64,000 bases of DNA from DATEPR01 sp036491115 (GCA_036491115.1 DASXCQ010000049.1:1-64000), one strand, 5' to 3'. Shown: positions 1 to 8,303, counted from the stretch's first letter. Made by a program: numbers and translations. Notes: generated by a model from the letters alone, not told the origin.

Positions 1-583
1 CGAATGGACGATTCGTGTGGCGCTGATCGCTGGCCGGTGTGAGCTGACCACTGAGCGGCCGACATGGACGGCGGGGGTCGGGTGAGTCGTCCGTCGAATG
101 GCCGACACAGGACACTGGCGGAAGCGTTGTTGGTCCAGCAGCCACATCGCTCCTGCCGATAACCGACCAATGCGGGTTGACCATTTAACGGACACACGCA
201 TGGCCTCGTCGGCGAGTGCGGGCGTGTCGTCCGTTGAGTGGCCGACGTGCATTCGATCTGTCTGAGTCGGTTACTGAATGGACGACACGCGCCTTTGCGC
301 CGGGCGAGTCGGCGGTTGGGTGGCCGGCATGTGGTGCGCGCGGGCTGAGCGGGTTTGTTGGCTGGGTGCCGGCATGCGGTTCGCACGGGTCGGGCGGGTC
401 GTTGGCCGGGTGGCTGGCATGCGGTTTGGGCGAGTCGGCCGCTGGGCGGCCGACATGCGGGACTTGTTTGTCGGGTGTGTCGTCCGTGGACCGGCCAAGT
501 CGGGTCGGAACGGCGAGTCGGCCACTGGGTGGACGACACCGGCGTCGACGGGCCAGGGGCGTGTCGTTCGTTGGGCGGTCGAC
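1..583. repeat. Array of about 13 degenerate 21-bp palindromic units, one per ~43 bp
   Basis: The cleanest unit, 434-454, has arms GTCGGCCGC and GCGGCCGAC around a 3-base centre. Recognisable units begin near 43, 86, 126 (weak), 176 (weak), 226, 266, 308, 353 (weak), 398, 434, 479, 517 and 563, and a cut-off half unit sits at 1-11. Start-to-start steps are 36-50 bases, mean about 43. Most units keep GTCG at the left and CGAC or CGGC at the right. The steps are not multiples of three, so this is not a repeated protein. Spacers differ in sequence, which argues against a recently copied tandem repeat and against CRISPR. The function is unknown; a protein-binding array or a family of intergenic palindromes are both possible. 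The left end lies outside the window. From 584 to 795 I see only the inverted repeats noted separately. Confidence 0.75.
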
Positions 584-754
584 AGGTGCCGGGTGGACCG
601 GTGTCACCGACCTCCGGTGGATGGGCGGGTCGGGTAGCGCGCGACGGGCGTTGATGGCTGGCAATGATCGTGGGGTTGCTGTGGGTGAGTGGGCGCTCCG
701 GTGGGGTGGTGGGCAGTGGCGACACGCGGGGGTTCCGTCGCGTGGAGTGGCCGG

Positions 755-780
755 GACAGGGCATCCTGTCTGCAGGACAG
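755..780 (+). promoter_or_regulatory. Overlapping inverted repeats (GACAGG/CCTGTC/GACAG) before the dasR-like gene
   Basis: GACAGG at 755-760 faces CCTGTC at 765-770 across GCAT, and CTGTC at 766-770 faces GACAG at 776-780 across TGCAG. The three half-sites end five bases before the ribosome-binding AGGAGG of the regulator gene. The position suits an autoregulatory operator or an RNA hairpin near the ribosome site. It does not resemble the published DasR site (TGGTCTAGACCA type), so the binding protein is unknown. Confidence 0.4.
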
Positions 781-795
781 CGCGAGGAGGGCCGA

Positions 796-1551
796 ATGCT
801 GGAGATGTCGACAGCCGGGACGGACGCCGCGGCCAGGTCGCGTGTGCAACGTGAACCTAAGTACTGGGGGCTCAAGCGGCACCTCCTTGACCTGCTCCGT
901 TCCATGCCGCCCGGCTCGCCGATCCCCACGGAACGCTCCCTGGCCGCCGAGTTCGACGTGTCCCGCACGACCGTTCGCCAGGCCCTCGCCGAACTGACCG
1001 TCGAAGGTCGGCTACTCCGCGTGCAGGGCAAGGGCACCTTTGCCGCCGAACCCAAGGTCGCCCAGCGCCTCCAGCTCTCCTCGTACACCGAGGACATGCG
1101 CGCCCAGGGCCGCCAACCGAGCTCCCGGCTGCTCGAAATGTCCGAGGAACCGGCCGACTCCGACCTGTCCCACCTCCTCGGCATTCGCGCCAGCGCGAAA
1201 GTGCTGCGCCTCAACCGGTTGCGCCTCGCGGACGGTGAGCCGATGGCCATCGAGACCACCCATCTCCCGCTGGCCCGCTTCCGTGGCCTCCGCCGCTACG
1301 TCACCTCCGGCGGCTCCCTGTACCAGGTCCTCCGGGAACGTTTCGGTGTCGAGATGGGACACGCCGAGGAAACGATCGAGACCGCGCTGGCCAGTCCCGC
1401 CGAGGCCGAGCTGCTCGGCGCCGACATCGGGCTGCCCATGCTCCTGCTGTCCCGGCACTCCTTCGACACCGAGGGAAAGCCCGTGGAATGGGTGCGCTCG
1501 GTCTACCGAGGTGACCGTTACAAGTTCGTGGCCACGCTGAACCGGCCATGA
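796..1551 (+). CDS. dasR: DasR-like GntR-family transcriptional regulator (HutC subfamily)
   Basis: The 251-residue protein has an N-terminal winged helix (about residues 20-90; TERSLAAEFDVSRTTVRQ is the helix-turn-helix) and a C-terminal UTRA ligand domain. Long stretches match what I know of Streptomyces DasR, such as LTSYTEDMRAQG-like and PVEWVRSVYRGDRYKFVA segments. DasR senses phosphorylated amino sugars and controls N-acetylglucosamine uptake and chitin use, and often development and antibiotics. The start at 796 is chosen because AGGAGG lies at 785-790; an in-frame ATG at 664 has no such site and would add a low-complexity tail. No dasABC, nag or pts genes are nearby, which fits a global regulator. 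Orthology is inferred from sequence resemblance only. Confidence 0.85.
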   Translation: MLEMSTAGTDAAARSRVQREPKYWGLKRHLLDLLRSMPPGSPIPTERSLAAEFDVSRTTVRQALAELTVEGRLLRVQGKGTFAAEPKVAQRLQLSSYTEDMRAQGRQPSSRLLEMSEEPADSDLSHLLGIRASAKVLRLNRLRLADGEPMAIETTHLPLARFRGLRRYVTSGGSLYQVLRERFGVEMGHAEETIETALASPAEAELLGADIGLPMLLLSRHSFDTEGKPVEWVRSVYRGDRYKFVATLNRP

Positions 1552-1585
1552 CCGCCGGACCAGCCAACGCTCGGAAAGTGAGCGC

Positions 1586-3079
1586 ATGACCACGGCCATC
1601 CCGTGGCGGTCCGCGACCGCCAAGGGCATCCTGGCCACCACGATCATCGGGTCGGGCATGGCCATGCTGGACGGCTCCGTCGTCAACGTGGCCCTACCCC
1701 GGATCGGCGCCGACCTGCACGGCACGGTCGCCGATCTCCAGTGGATCGTCGACGGCTACCTGCTCACCCTCGCCGGCCTGGTCCTCGTCGCGGGCGCCCT
1801 CGGTGACCGCTATGGCAGGCGCCGCGTCTACCTGATCGGCGTGGTCTGGTTCGGCATCGCCTCCCTGCTCTGCGGCGTCGCCCCGGACATGGGCCTGCTC
1901 ATCGCCGCCCGCGTGCTGCAGGGTGTCGGTGGGGCGCTACTCACTCCGGGCGCACTCGCGATCCTGGAGTCGTCGTTCGCCCGGGACGACCGGGCGCGGG
2001 CGATCGGGGCGTGGTCGGGGCTGTCCGGCATCGCGGCGGCCGCCGGGCCACTGGTGGGCGGCGCGCTGGTCCAGGTGTGGTCGTGGCGGCTGGCGTTCCT
2101 GATCAACCCGCCCGTCGCGGTCGTGTGCGTCATCCTCGCGCTGCGCTACGTGCCGGAGTCGTCCGACGGTGACCTGAAGGGCAGGCCGGACATACTCGGC
2201 TCGGCCACCGGCGCGCTCGGCCTGGCCGGACTCACCGCGCTCCTCGTCGAGGCGCCCGCCGAGGGCCTCGGCAATCCGGTCGTGCTCGCGTCCGGCGTGG
2301 TCGGCGTCGTGGGCCTGGTCACGTTCGTCGTGCTGCAACGCCGTGAGGCCGACCCGCTCGTGCCGCCGTCGCTGTTCGCCAGCCGCACGTTCACCGCCGC
2401 CAACATGCTGACGTTCGTCGTCTACGCGGCACTGGGCGGCGTGCTGTTGCTGCTCGTCGTGCAACTCCAGGTGTCGCTGGGCTACCCGCCGACCCTGGCG
2501 GGGCTGGCCGGACTGCCGCTGACGATCCTGATGCTGCTGCTGTCCGCCCGGTCCGGCCGCCTGGCGCAGCGGATCGGGCCGCGTACTCAACTGATCGTCG
2601 GCCCGTTGCTGCTGGCCGCCGGCATGCTGCTGCTCCGCGAGGTCAAGCCGGGCGCGAGTTACCTGACCGGCGTGCTGCCCGGTGTCATCGTGTTCGGCCT
2701 CGGACTGTCCGCGATGGTCGCTCCGGTGACGGCGACCGTGTTGGCCGCCGCACCGGACCGGTTCGCCGGCGTGGCGTCGGGTGTGAACAACGCCGTCGCC
2801 CGCACCGGCAGCCTGCTCGCCGTCGCCGTGCTCCCGGCGGCCGTCGGGCTGACCGGCGCCGCCTACACCGACCCGGTCGCGCTCACCGCCGCCTGGCGCC
2901 TGGCCCTGCTGATCTGCGCCGTTCTCGCCCTGGTCGGCGCGGTCGTGGCGATCGGCATCGACAACAACGTCCTGCGCGGCGACGAACCGGCGGCGGAGCC
3001 CGAGCACAAGGACCCGATGTGTTGCGGTGTGGAGGGTCCGCCGACGCACATCGGGCGGCCGGCCCAGCTCAGGCGGTGA
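1586..3079 (+). CDS. MFS drug:proton antiporter, DHA2 family (14 TM)
   Basis: This is a 497-residue integral membrane protein with the antiporter motif of drug exporters near the N terminus (LDGSVVNVALPRI), a loop 2-3 motif GDRYGRRRVYL around residue 75, and motif C of exporters (GPLVGGAL) near residue 150. Length and hydrophobic pattern fit 14 membrane helices, as in EmrB/QacA. It probably expels small toxic organic molecules using the proton gradient; the substrate cannot be told. It starts 34 bases after the dasR-like gene on the same strand, so the two may share a transcript. Its last 11 bases overlap the convergent dehydratase gene. The C-terminal tail contains MCCG and GRPAQLRR and looks cytoplasmic. 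Confidence 0.88.
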   Translation: MTTAIPWRSATAKGILATTIIGSGMAMLDGSVVNVALPRIGADLHGTVADLQWIVDGYLLTLAGLVLVAGALGDRYGRRRVYLIGVVWFGIASLLCGVAPDMGLLIAARVLQGVGGALLTPGALAILESSFARDDRARAIGAWSGLSGIAAAAGPLVGGALVQVWSWRLAFLINPPVAVVCVILALRYVPESSDGDLKGRPDILGSATGALGLAGLTALLVEAPAEGLGNPVVLASGVVGVVGLVTFVVLQRREADPLVPPSLFASRTFTAANMLTFVVYAALGGVLLLLVVQLQVSLGYPPTLAGLAGLPLTILMLLLSARSGRLAQRIGPRTQLIVGPLLLAAGMLLLREVKPGASYLTGVLPGVIVFGLGLSAMVAPVTATVLAAAPDRFAGVASGVNNAVARTGSLLAVAVLPAAVGLTGAAYTDPVALTAAWRLALLICAVLALVGAVVAIGIDNNVLRGDEPAAEPEHKDPMCCGVEGPPTHIGRPAQLRR

Positions 3080-4046
3080 GGATCTCGGCGAGCAGCGCCG
3101 GTTCGATGTTGCCGCCGGACACCACCGTGACCACCTTGCCGGACGGCAGCTGGTCAGCCCGGAACAGCGCCGCCGCCGTCGCCACCGCGCCTGCCGGCTC
3201 GGCCACCAGCCTGGCCTGCCTGGCCAGCAGCCCCACAGCGGTCCGGATCTCCGTCTCGCTGACCGTGAGGATGCCGTCCAGCACGCTGGTCAGGTGACCG
3301 AAGGTCAACTCGGACGGTTCGGCGCGCAGGCCGTCGGCGATGGTCTTGACCCGTTCCTCGACCGGCCAGTGCACCAGGTGACCGGCGGCCAGGCTGGCTG
3401 CCGCGTCGCCGGCCAGTTCCGGCTCGACGCCGAACACCGCCGTCTCCGGCCGCAGCGCCTTCACCGCGACACCGACACCGGACGCCAGCCCACCGCCGCT
3501 CACCGGCACCAGCACCACGTCCGCGTCGGGCAGGTCGGCCATGATCTCCAGGCCGATGGTGCCCTGGCCGGCGATCACCGCGGGGTGGTCGAACGGCGGC
3601 ACCAGCGTCGCGCCGCGCTCCAGGGCGATCTGTTCGGCTACCCGCTGCCGGTCGGCCAGCGGCACGGTGACCACCTCGGCGCCCAGTGCCCTGGTCGCGG
3701 CCAGCTTCATTTGCGGTGCTGTGTCGTCGATCACGATCAGCGCGGGCACACCGGCCTGGCCGGCCGCGTGCGCGACCGCCTGGGCGTGGTTGCCGCTGGA
3801 GTACGCGACCACCCCACGGTCCCGTGCCGAGTCCGGCAGTTGGGCCAGCACGTTCGCCGCGCCCCGGATCTTGAAGGCACCGATGAGCTGCAGGTTCTCC
3901 GGCTTCAGCCAGAGGTCCCGGCCGGGGCCCCGTGAGTCGGCCGTCGGGTGGGGGTAGAGAACGGCCGGCACCAGGGGAGTGCGCAGCGTGGCGCCCTTGA
4001 TCCGGTTCGCCGCCTCGATGATGTCCGTCTTCGTGACCAGTCGCAT
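3069..4046 (-). CDS. Threonine dehydratase-like PLP enzyme (fold type II)
   Basis: The 325-residue protein belongs to the serine/threonine dehydratase and racemase group. The PLP lysine is in AFKIRGAANVL (about residue 55), the substrate/phosphate loops are SSGNHAQA and the glycine-rich PVSGGGLASGVG, and the C-terminal cofactor pocket reads VVSGGN. It lacks the ACT regulatory domain of biosynthetic IlvA, so a catabolic threonine ammonia-lyase or serine racemase-like role is likely. Family members convert L-threonine or L-serine to 2-oxo acids plus ammonia. The start at 4046 (MRLVTKTDII) begins the conserved fold; upstream in-frame codons give a low-complexity arginine/proline stretch. It lies 16 bases downstream of thiE on the same strand and may be co-transcribed with it. 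Confidence 0.85.
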   Translation of the reverse strand: MRLVTKTDIIEAANRIKGATLRTPLVPAVLYPHPTADSRGPGRDLWLKPENLQLIGAFKIRGAANVLAQLPDSARDRGVVAYSSGNHAQAVAHAAGQAGVPALIVIDDTAPQMKLAATRALGAEVVTVPLADRQRVAEQIALERGATLVPPFDHPAVIAGQGTIGLEIMADLPDADVVLVPVSGGGLASGVGVAVKALRPETAVFGVEPELAGDAAASLAAGHLVHWPVEERVKTIADGLRAEPSELTFGHLTSVLDGILTVSETEIRTAVGLLARQARLVAEPAGAVATAAALFRADQLPSGKVVTVVSGGNIEPALLAEILTA

Positions 4047-4062
4047 ACGTCGATCCTGCCTG

Positions 4063-4725
4063 TCACCGGCCGCGCAGGGCAGCCGCGAATGCGGCGGCGG
4101 CCGCGGTCGGGTCGGGTGCGTCGGTGATCGCCCGCACCACGACGATCCGGGTGGCGCCCGCCGCGAGGACATCGGGCAGGTGGTCGGCGTCGATGCCGCC
4201 GATGGCGAACCACGGCCGCTCGGTGCCCAACCCCGCGGTGTGTTTCACCAGGGGGAGGCCGGGTGCCGGGCGGCCCGGTTTGGTCGGCGTCGGCCAGCAC
4301 GGGCCGGTGCAGAAGTAGTCCACACCGGGCTCGACGGCGGCCGCGTCGGCCTCGGCGGCCGCGTGGGTCGACCGTCCGATGGCCATGTCGTCGCCCACGA
4401 TTCGGCGGGCCAGCGGCACCGGCAGGTCGTCCTGACCGAGGTGCAGCACGTCGGCACCGGCGGCCAGCGCGATGTCGGCCCGGTCGTTCACGGCGAGCAG
4501 GGCGCCGTGCGCGGCGCACGCCGTGGCGATGACCTCCAGCGCGGCGAGCTCCGGTTTGGCCTCCAGGGGCGCGCCGCCGGTCTTGTCGCGCAGCTGCACG
4601 ATGTCCACCCCGCCGGCGAGCGCCGCGTCGACGAACTCGGCGAGGTCGCCCCGGTCCCGCCGGGCGTCGGTACACAGGTACAGCCGGGCGTCCGCGAGCC
4701 GCTGCCTGATCTGCTGGTGATCCAT
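4063..4725 (-). CDS. thiE: Thiamine-phosphate synthase
   Basis: ThiE joins HMP-pyrophosphate with thiazole phosphate to make thiamine monophosphate. The 220-residue protein has the TIM-barrel marks of the family: YLCTDARRD near the N terminus, VQLRDK (about residue 43), VNDRADIALAAGADVLHLGQ, IGRSTH, and the C-terminal phosphate loop WFAIGGIDADHLPDVLAAGA. The start at 4725 is the only in-frame ATG near the family's normal N terminus; the frame stays open far upstream, but that part is antisense to thiO. The gene is divergent from the riboswitch-controlled thiOSG operon with about 60 bases between thiE and the start of the aptamer. I see no TPP aptamer on the thiE strand. Confidence 0.93.
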   Translation of the reverse strand: MDHQQIRQRLADARLYLCTDARRDRGDLAEFVDAALAGGVDIVQLRDKTGGAPLEAKPELAALEVIATACAAHGALLAVNDRADIALAAGADVLHLGQDDLPVPLARRIVGDDMAIGRSTHAAAEADAAAVEPGVDYFCTGPCWPTPTKPGRPAPGLPLVKHTAGLGTERPWFAIGGIDADHLPDVLAAGATRIVVVRAITDAPDPTAAAAAFAAALRGR

Positions 4726-4766
4726 CCCTGGCACGCCGGCCACGCTACCCGGCGACGATCGTGCGC

Positions 4767-4772
4767 TACCGT
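4767..4772 (+). promoter_or_regulatory. Probable -10 box (TACCGT) of the thiOSG transcript
   Basis: TACCGT lies about 15 bases before the 5' edge of the TPP aptamer, the distance expected when transcription begins just before the riboswitch. No clear -35 box is visible, which is common in actinobacteria. It lies in the divergent gap between thiE and thiO. Confidence 0.45.
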
Positions 4773-4786
4773 GGTCGGCAGTGGTC

Positions 4787-4876
4787 CGCACGGGAGTCCG
4801 GAGGAACCGGACTGAGAGGGGGCTTGCCAGCCCCGACCGTCGAACCTGATCCGGATCATGCCGGCGCAGGGAGCGT
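4787..4876 (+). ncRNA. TPP riboswitch (THI box) in the thiOSG leader
   Basis: The hallmark sequences are all present in order: the 5' strand CGGGAGTCC, the core ACTGAGAGGG, a variable hairpin, GACCGTCGAACCTGATC, and the 3' block ATCATGCCGGCGCAGGGAG. The purine-rich AGGGAG in the final strand (about 4868-4873) lies nine bases before the thiO ATG and is the only ribosome-binding site. Closing the terminal helix on TPP binding should hide it. This points to translational control, inferred from position. Thiamine pyrophosphate should turn the operon off. Confidence 0.95.
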
Positions 4877-4881
4877 GTTCG

Positions 4882-5937
4882 ATGACGAGAATCACCGTGG
4901 TGGGCGGCGGCGCGGTCGGTACCGCGATCGCCTGGCGGGCCGCGGCATCCGGTGCCCGTGTCACCGTCGTGGACCCGATCGCCCGCGAGCAGGCGTCGTG
5001 GGTGGCGGGCGGCATGCTCGCCCCGGTCACCGAGGCGTGGCCGGGTGACGAGGACCTGCTGGAGTTGGGCTCCGAGTCGCTGGCCAGGTGGCCCGAGTTC
5101 GCCGCGACGCTGGCCGCCGGCGGCCACGATCCCGGCCTGCACACCGAGGGCACGGTGGTGGCCGCCGTGGACTACGCCGACAGCGACGAGCTGACCAGGC
5201 TGGCCAAGTTCCTCGGCAAACTCGGTCGGGACGTCAAGGCGTTGAGCGGCCGGCAGCTCCGTGCGCTGGAGCCGAGCCTGGGCCCGGCGGTCCGGTCGGG
5301 GCTGTCCGTGCCCGGTGATCTGTCGGTGGACAACCGCAGGCTGGTCGGCGCACTCCTGGCGGCCAGCCAGTCGTACGGCGTGGAACGCCTGAACGCGACC
5401 GTGAAGTCGCTGACACCGGGTGAGGTCACCCTGGCCCACGGGCCGGTGCTGACCGCGGACGTCATCGTGATCGCGGCGGGGTCGTGGAGCGCCGGCCTGC
5501 ACCCGGCGCTGGAAGGGGTGGTGCGGCCGCTGAAGGGCGAGATCCTGCGGCTGCGGCGCAGGATCGGTCTGATGTCGCCGCCGTCGCGGACCGTGCGGGG
5601 GGTCGTCGAGGGCCGGCACGTGTACCTGGTGCCGCGCGGGAACGACGGGGTGGTCGTCGGCGCGACCCAGTACGAGGCGGGCCACGAGCCCGGCGCGCTG
5701 GTGGGCGGGGTGCGGGATCTGCTGGACGACGCGGTACGGCTGGTGCCGGCCCTCGCCGACTACGTGCTGTCCGAGGTCGGTTTCGGCTTCCGGCCGGCCA
5801 CCAAGGACAACCTGCCGGTGGTGCGCTGGCTCGAACCGGGTGTGCTGGCGGCCACCGGCCACGGCCGCAACGGCCTGCTGTTGCTGCCCGGCACCCTCGC
5901 CGAGGTGGCGCGGCTGCTGGCGGAGGGGAGTGCGTGA
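4882..5937 (+). CDS. thiO: Glycine oxidase ThiO
   Basis: ThiO is a flavin enzyme that oxidises glycine to iminoacetate (dehydroglycine), which feeds the thiazole ring of thiamine in aerobes. The 351-residue protein starts with the Rossmann FAD motif VVGGGAVGTA (residues 5-14) and has the DAO-family second motif near the C terminus, GFRPATKDNLPVV, followed by the ATGHGRNGLLLLPG segment. GGMLAPVTEAW (about residue 45) is also family-typical. The start at 4882 directly follows the TPP aptamer; the in-frame ATG at 4858 lies inside the aptamer and is rejected. The stop TGA overlaps the thiS ATG by one base (TGATG), so translation of thiS is likely coupled. Confidence 0.93.
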   Translation: MTRITVVGGGAVGTAIAWRAAASGARVTVVDPIAREQASWVAGGMLAPVTEAWPGDEDLLELGSESLARWPEFAATLAAGGHDPGLHTEGTVVAAVDYADSDELTRLAKFLGKLGRDVKALSGRQLRALEPSLGPAVRSGLSVPGDLSVDNRRLVGALLAASQSYGVERLNATVKSLTPGEVTLAHGPVLTADVIVIAAGSWSAGLHPALEGVVRPLKGEILRLRRRIGLMSPPSRTVRGVVEGRHVYLVPRGNDGVVVGATQYEAGHEPGALVGGVRDLLDDAVRLVPALADYVLSEVGFGFRPATKDNLPVVRWLEPGVLAATGHGRNGLLLLPGTLAEVARLLAEGSA

Positions 5938-6137
5938 TGCGAGCTGTGGTGAACGGAACGGAATGGGAACTGCCGGAGGGCACGACCGTCGAGGATGTGC
6001 TGCGCAGGCTGGGCGCCCCGGAGACCGGTATCGCCGTGGCCTGCCGGGGCGAAGTGGTGCCGCGACCGTCCTGGTCGGACACCCTGGTGCGGGACGGCGA
6101 CCAGATCGAGGTGCTCACCGCGGTGCAGGGAGGCTGA
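5937..6137 (+). CDS. thiS: Sulfur carrier protein ThiS
   Basis: This is a 66-residue ubiquitin-fold carrier ending in Gly-Gly (VQGG), the tail that becomes a thiocarboxylate and gives sulfur to ThiG. The middle region, IAVACRGEVVPRPSW, fits the family's conserved N/V-G-E-V-V segment. It sits between thiO and thiG with a one-base overlap upstream and two bases between its stop codon and the thiG ATG, so the three genes form one operon under the TPP riboswitch. An adenylating partner (ThiF/MoeB) is not in the window and must be encoded elsewhere. Confidence 0.93.
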   Translation: MRAVVNGTEWELPEGTTVEDVLRRLGAPETGIAVACRGEVVPRPSWSDTLVRDGDQIEVLTAVQGG

Positions 6138-6138
6138 C

Positions 6139-6915
6139 ATGACCACGCAGACCCAGGCGGCCGTCGACCCGTTCACCGTGGCGGGCCGTGACTTCGGCTC
6201 CCGACTGGTGATGGGCACCGGCGGCGCGAGCAATCTCGCCGTGCTGGAACGCGCGCTCGTCGAGTCCGGTACCGAGCTGACCACCGTGGCGATGCGGCGG
6301 ATGGACGCGGACGGCGGCACCGGTGTGCTGGACCTGTTGCGGCGCCTGGACATCGAGATCCTGCCCAACACGGCGGGCTGCCGCTCGGCGGCCGAGGCGG
6401 TGCTCACCGCACGGCTGGCCAGGGAGGCGCTGGCCACCGACTGGGTGAAGCTGGAGGTGGTCGCCGACGACCGCACGCTGCTGCCCGATCCGGTGGAGTT
6501 GCTGGACGCGGCGACCCAGCTCGTCGACGACGGGTTCACCGTCCTGCCGTACACCAACGACGATCCGGTGCTGGCGCTGCGGCTGGAGCAGGCGGGCTGC
6601 GCGGCGGTGATGCCGCTCGGGTCGCCGATCGGCACCGGGCTGGGCATCCGCAACCCGCACAACATCGAGCTGATCGTGGCCAGGGCGGGCGTGCCGGTGA
6701 TCCTGGACGCAGGCATCGGCACGGCGTCGGACGCGTGCCTGGCGATGGAGTTGGGCTGTTCGGGTGTGCTGCTGGCCACCGCGGTGACCAGGGCTGACGA
6801 TCCGGCGCTGATGGCGGCCGCGATGCGCGACGGCGTGCGGGCCGGTCGCGCGGCCCGGCTGGCCGGCCGGGTGCCGCAGCGATTCTGGGCGCAGGCGTCC
6901 AGCCCACCCCGGTAG
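6139..6915 (+). CDS. thiG: Thiazole synthase ThiG
   Basis: ThiG makes the thiazole phosphate carboxylate from deoxyxylulose 5-phosphate, dehydroglycine (from ThiO) and ThiS thiocarboxylate. The 258-residue TIM barrel shows the conserved MGTGG start, LPNTAGCRSA (about residue 75), the Schiff-base lysine in WVKLEVV (about residue 101), AVMPLGSPIGTG, and the phosphate site ILDAGIGTASDA. Length is normal for the family. It is the last gene of the thiOSG operon. No thiC gene for the pyrimidine branch is present in the window. Confidence 0.95.
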   Translation: MTTQTQAAVDPFTVAGRDFGSRLVMGTGGASNLAVLERALVESGTELTTVAMRRMDADGGTGVLDLLRRLDIEILPNTAGCRSAAEAVLTARLAREALATDWVKLEVVADDRTLLPDPVELLDAATQLVDDGFTVLPYTNDDPVLALRLEQAGCAAVMPLGSPIGTGLGIRNPHNIELIVARAGVPVILDAGIGTASDACLAMELGCSGVLLATAVTRADDPALMAAAMRDGVRAGRAARLAGRVPQRFWAQASSPPR

Positions 6916-6975
6916 CCCGACAGCAAGTTGCACCCGCACCTGCGGACCGGTGCCGGTACCCGTCATCATGGAGGG

Positions 6976-7449
6976 ATGACGACGGTGGAGACCGACGTGA
7001 CCGGGCATGAGGACACCGCCCGGCTGTACCTGGCGGTCGGCCGCCTGTCCCGGCTGCTGCGCCGGATCGGTGCCAGTTCCTCCGAGCTGGGCCACGGTTC
7101 GGTGTCCGCGCTGTTCACCCTGGTGGCCAACAAGCGCATGCGGCTGGGCGACCTGGCGGCCAAGGAGGGCGTCGCTCCGCCCACGCTGTCCCGGATCGTG
7201 GCGAGCCTGGTGGACGGCGGATACGTGCAGCGCACCCCGGACCCGGCCGACGGCCGGGCGTTCCTGGTGACGCCGACCAAGGAGGGTGAGCGGGTCGCGT
7301 CCGGCCTGTACTCGACCCGGCTGCGCGAACTCCAGCGCAGGCTCGACCGGCTGCCGGCCGACCAGGTCCGGCTGCTGATGGCGGCGCTCCCCGCGCTGGA
7401 GGGCCTGGTCGCCGAGGACGAGCCGGGGGAGACCGACCAGCCCGCCTAG
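6976..7449 (+). CDS. MarR-family transcriptional regulator
   Basis: The 157-residue protein has the MarR winged-helix layout: recognition region MRLGDLAAKEGVAPPTLSRIVASLVDGGYVQR (within residues 56-90) and a wing DPADGRAFLVTPT. Helices at both ends would form the dimer. The start at 6976 follows GGAGGG. It lies 60 bases after thiG on the same strand and its last four bases overlap the end of convergent thiD. Location between two thiamine genes raises the possibility of a local role, but both of those are already riboswitch-controlled, so the target and ligand are unknown. Confidence 0.88.
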   Translation: MTTVETDVTGHEDTARLYLAVGRLSRLLRRIGASSSELGHGSVSALFTLVANKRMRLGDLAAKEGVAPPTLSRIVASLVDGGYVQRTPDPADGRAFLVTPTKEGERVASGLYSTRLRELQRRLDRLPADQVRLLMAALPALEGLVAEDEPGETDQPA

Positions 7450-8303
7450 ATCGGGTCCAACCCCGCGAGCCGCCAGAACGGCGACACCGGGCCGACGCCG
7501 GAGCCCAGCGGGTAGGCGTCGCGCACCGAGTTGGACACGAACCGCTTGCCGAACCGCACCGCCTCCGGCACTGGCATGCCACCGGCCAGGGCCGCGGTGA
7601 TGGACGCCGCCATCGTGTCGCCGCCGCCGTGGGTGTGCTTCGTGGCGTAGCGCGGGCCGGGCAGCTCGATGTATGCCGAACCGTCGTAGAGCAGGTCGAC
7701 GCAGTCGGTCTCGTCGGTGAGGTGACCGCTCTTGATGAGCGTCCACATCGGCCCGAACGCGTGGATCGCCTCCGCGGCCTCGGCCAACTGATCCGGGTGC
7801 CGCACGTCCACACCGGTGAGCAGGCGCACCTCGTCCAGGTTGGGCGTGACCAGCGTGGCGCGCGGGAACAGGTCGTAACGCAGTGCGTCCAACGCCTTCT
7901 CGTGCAGCAACTGGTCGCCGTGCATGGATGCGGCCACCGGGTCCACGACGAACGGTGTGGGGTGGGCCCGGCCGATGCCGACCCGGTCGCACGCGGCCGC
8001 GATCGCCTCGATGATCTCCCGGTTGGCCAGCATGCCGGTCTTGGCTGCGCCGACGCCGATGTCGCCGGCCACGGTCTCGATCTGCGCGGCCACGACCTCC
8101 GGCGGGATCTCGGTGAAACCGCTGACACCCAGGGTGTTCTGCACGGTCACCGCGGTCACCGCGGCCAGGCCGTGTACCCCGCAGGCGAAGAACGTGCGCA
8201 GGTCGGCCTGCAGCCCGGCGCCGCCGCCGGAGTCGGAGCCGGCGATGGTCAGCGCGGTGGGAGGCGTGACCCGGACCGGGTCACCCGCACGGGTGGAATT
8301 CAT
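7446..8303 (-). CDS. thiD: Hydroxymethylpyrimidine/phosphomethylpyrimidine kinase
   Basis: ThiD phosphorylates HMP and then HMP phosphate to make the pyrimidine pyrophosphate used by ThiE. The 285-residue ribokinase-fold protein has the N-terminal TIAGSDSGGGAGLQADLRTF signature, GVHGLAAVTAVTVQNT, PFVVDPV, TPNLDEVRLLTG and the anion hole/catalytic loop THGGGDTMAASI (family form GTGD; here GGGD, still with the catalytic Asp). Length is normal. It carries its own TPP riboswitch. It is convergent with the MarR gene. Confidence 0.93.
   Translation of the reverse strand: MNSTRAGDPVRVTPPTALTIAGSDSGGGAGLQADLRTFFACGVHGLAAVTAVTVQNTLGVSGFTEIPPEVVAAQIETVAGDIGVGAAKTGMLANREIIEAIAAACDRVGIGRAHPTPFVVDPVAASMHGDQLLHEKALDALRYDLFPRATLVTPNLDEVRLLTGVDVRHPDQLAEAAEAIHAFGPMWTLIKSGHLTDETDCVDLLYDGSAYIELPGPRYATKHTHGGGDTMAASITAALAGGMPVPEAVRFGKRFVSNSVRDAYPLGSGVGPVSPFWRLAGLDPI

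Noticed and set aside
1..583. CRISPR array
   Set aside because: Repeats are too diverged, spacing varies from 36 to 50 bases, and no cas genes are present.
755..780. DasR autoregulatory dre site
   Set aside because: The inverted repeats do not match the TGGTCTAGACCA type.
664..795. Longer start for the dasR-like gene at 664
   Set aside because: AGGAGG and the normal family N terminus place the start at 796.
216..854. Open frames with repeated GWPACG/GWLACG-like peptides across the left-edge array
   Set aside because: Unit spacing is mostly not a multiple of three, all frames are equally open, and the conserved part is palindromic DNA; no ribosome site.
4726..5862. 599-residue version of ThiE
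   Set aside because: The upstream part is antisense to thiO and does not belong to the ThiE fold; it reflects high GC keeping the antisense frame open.
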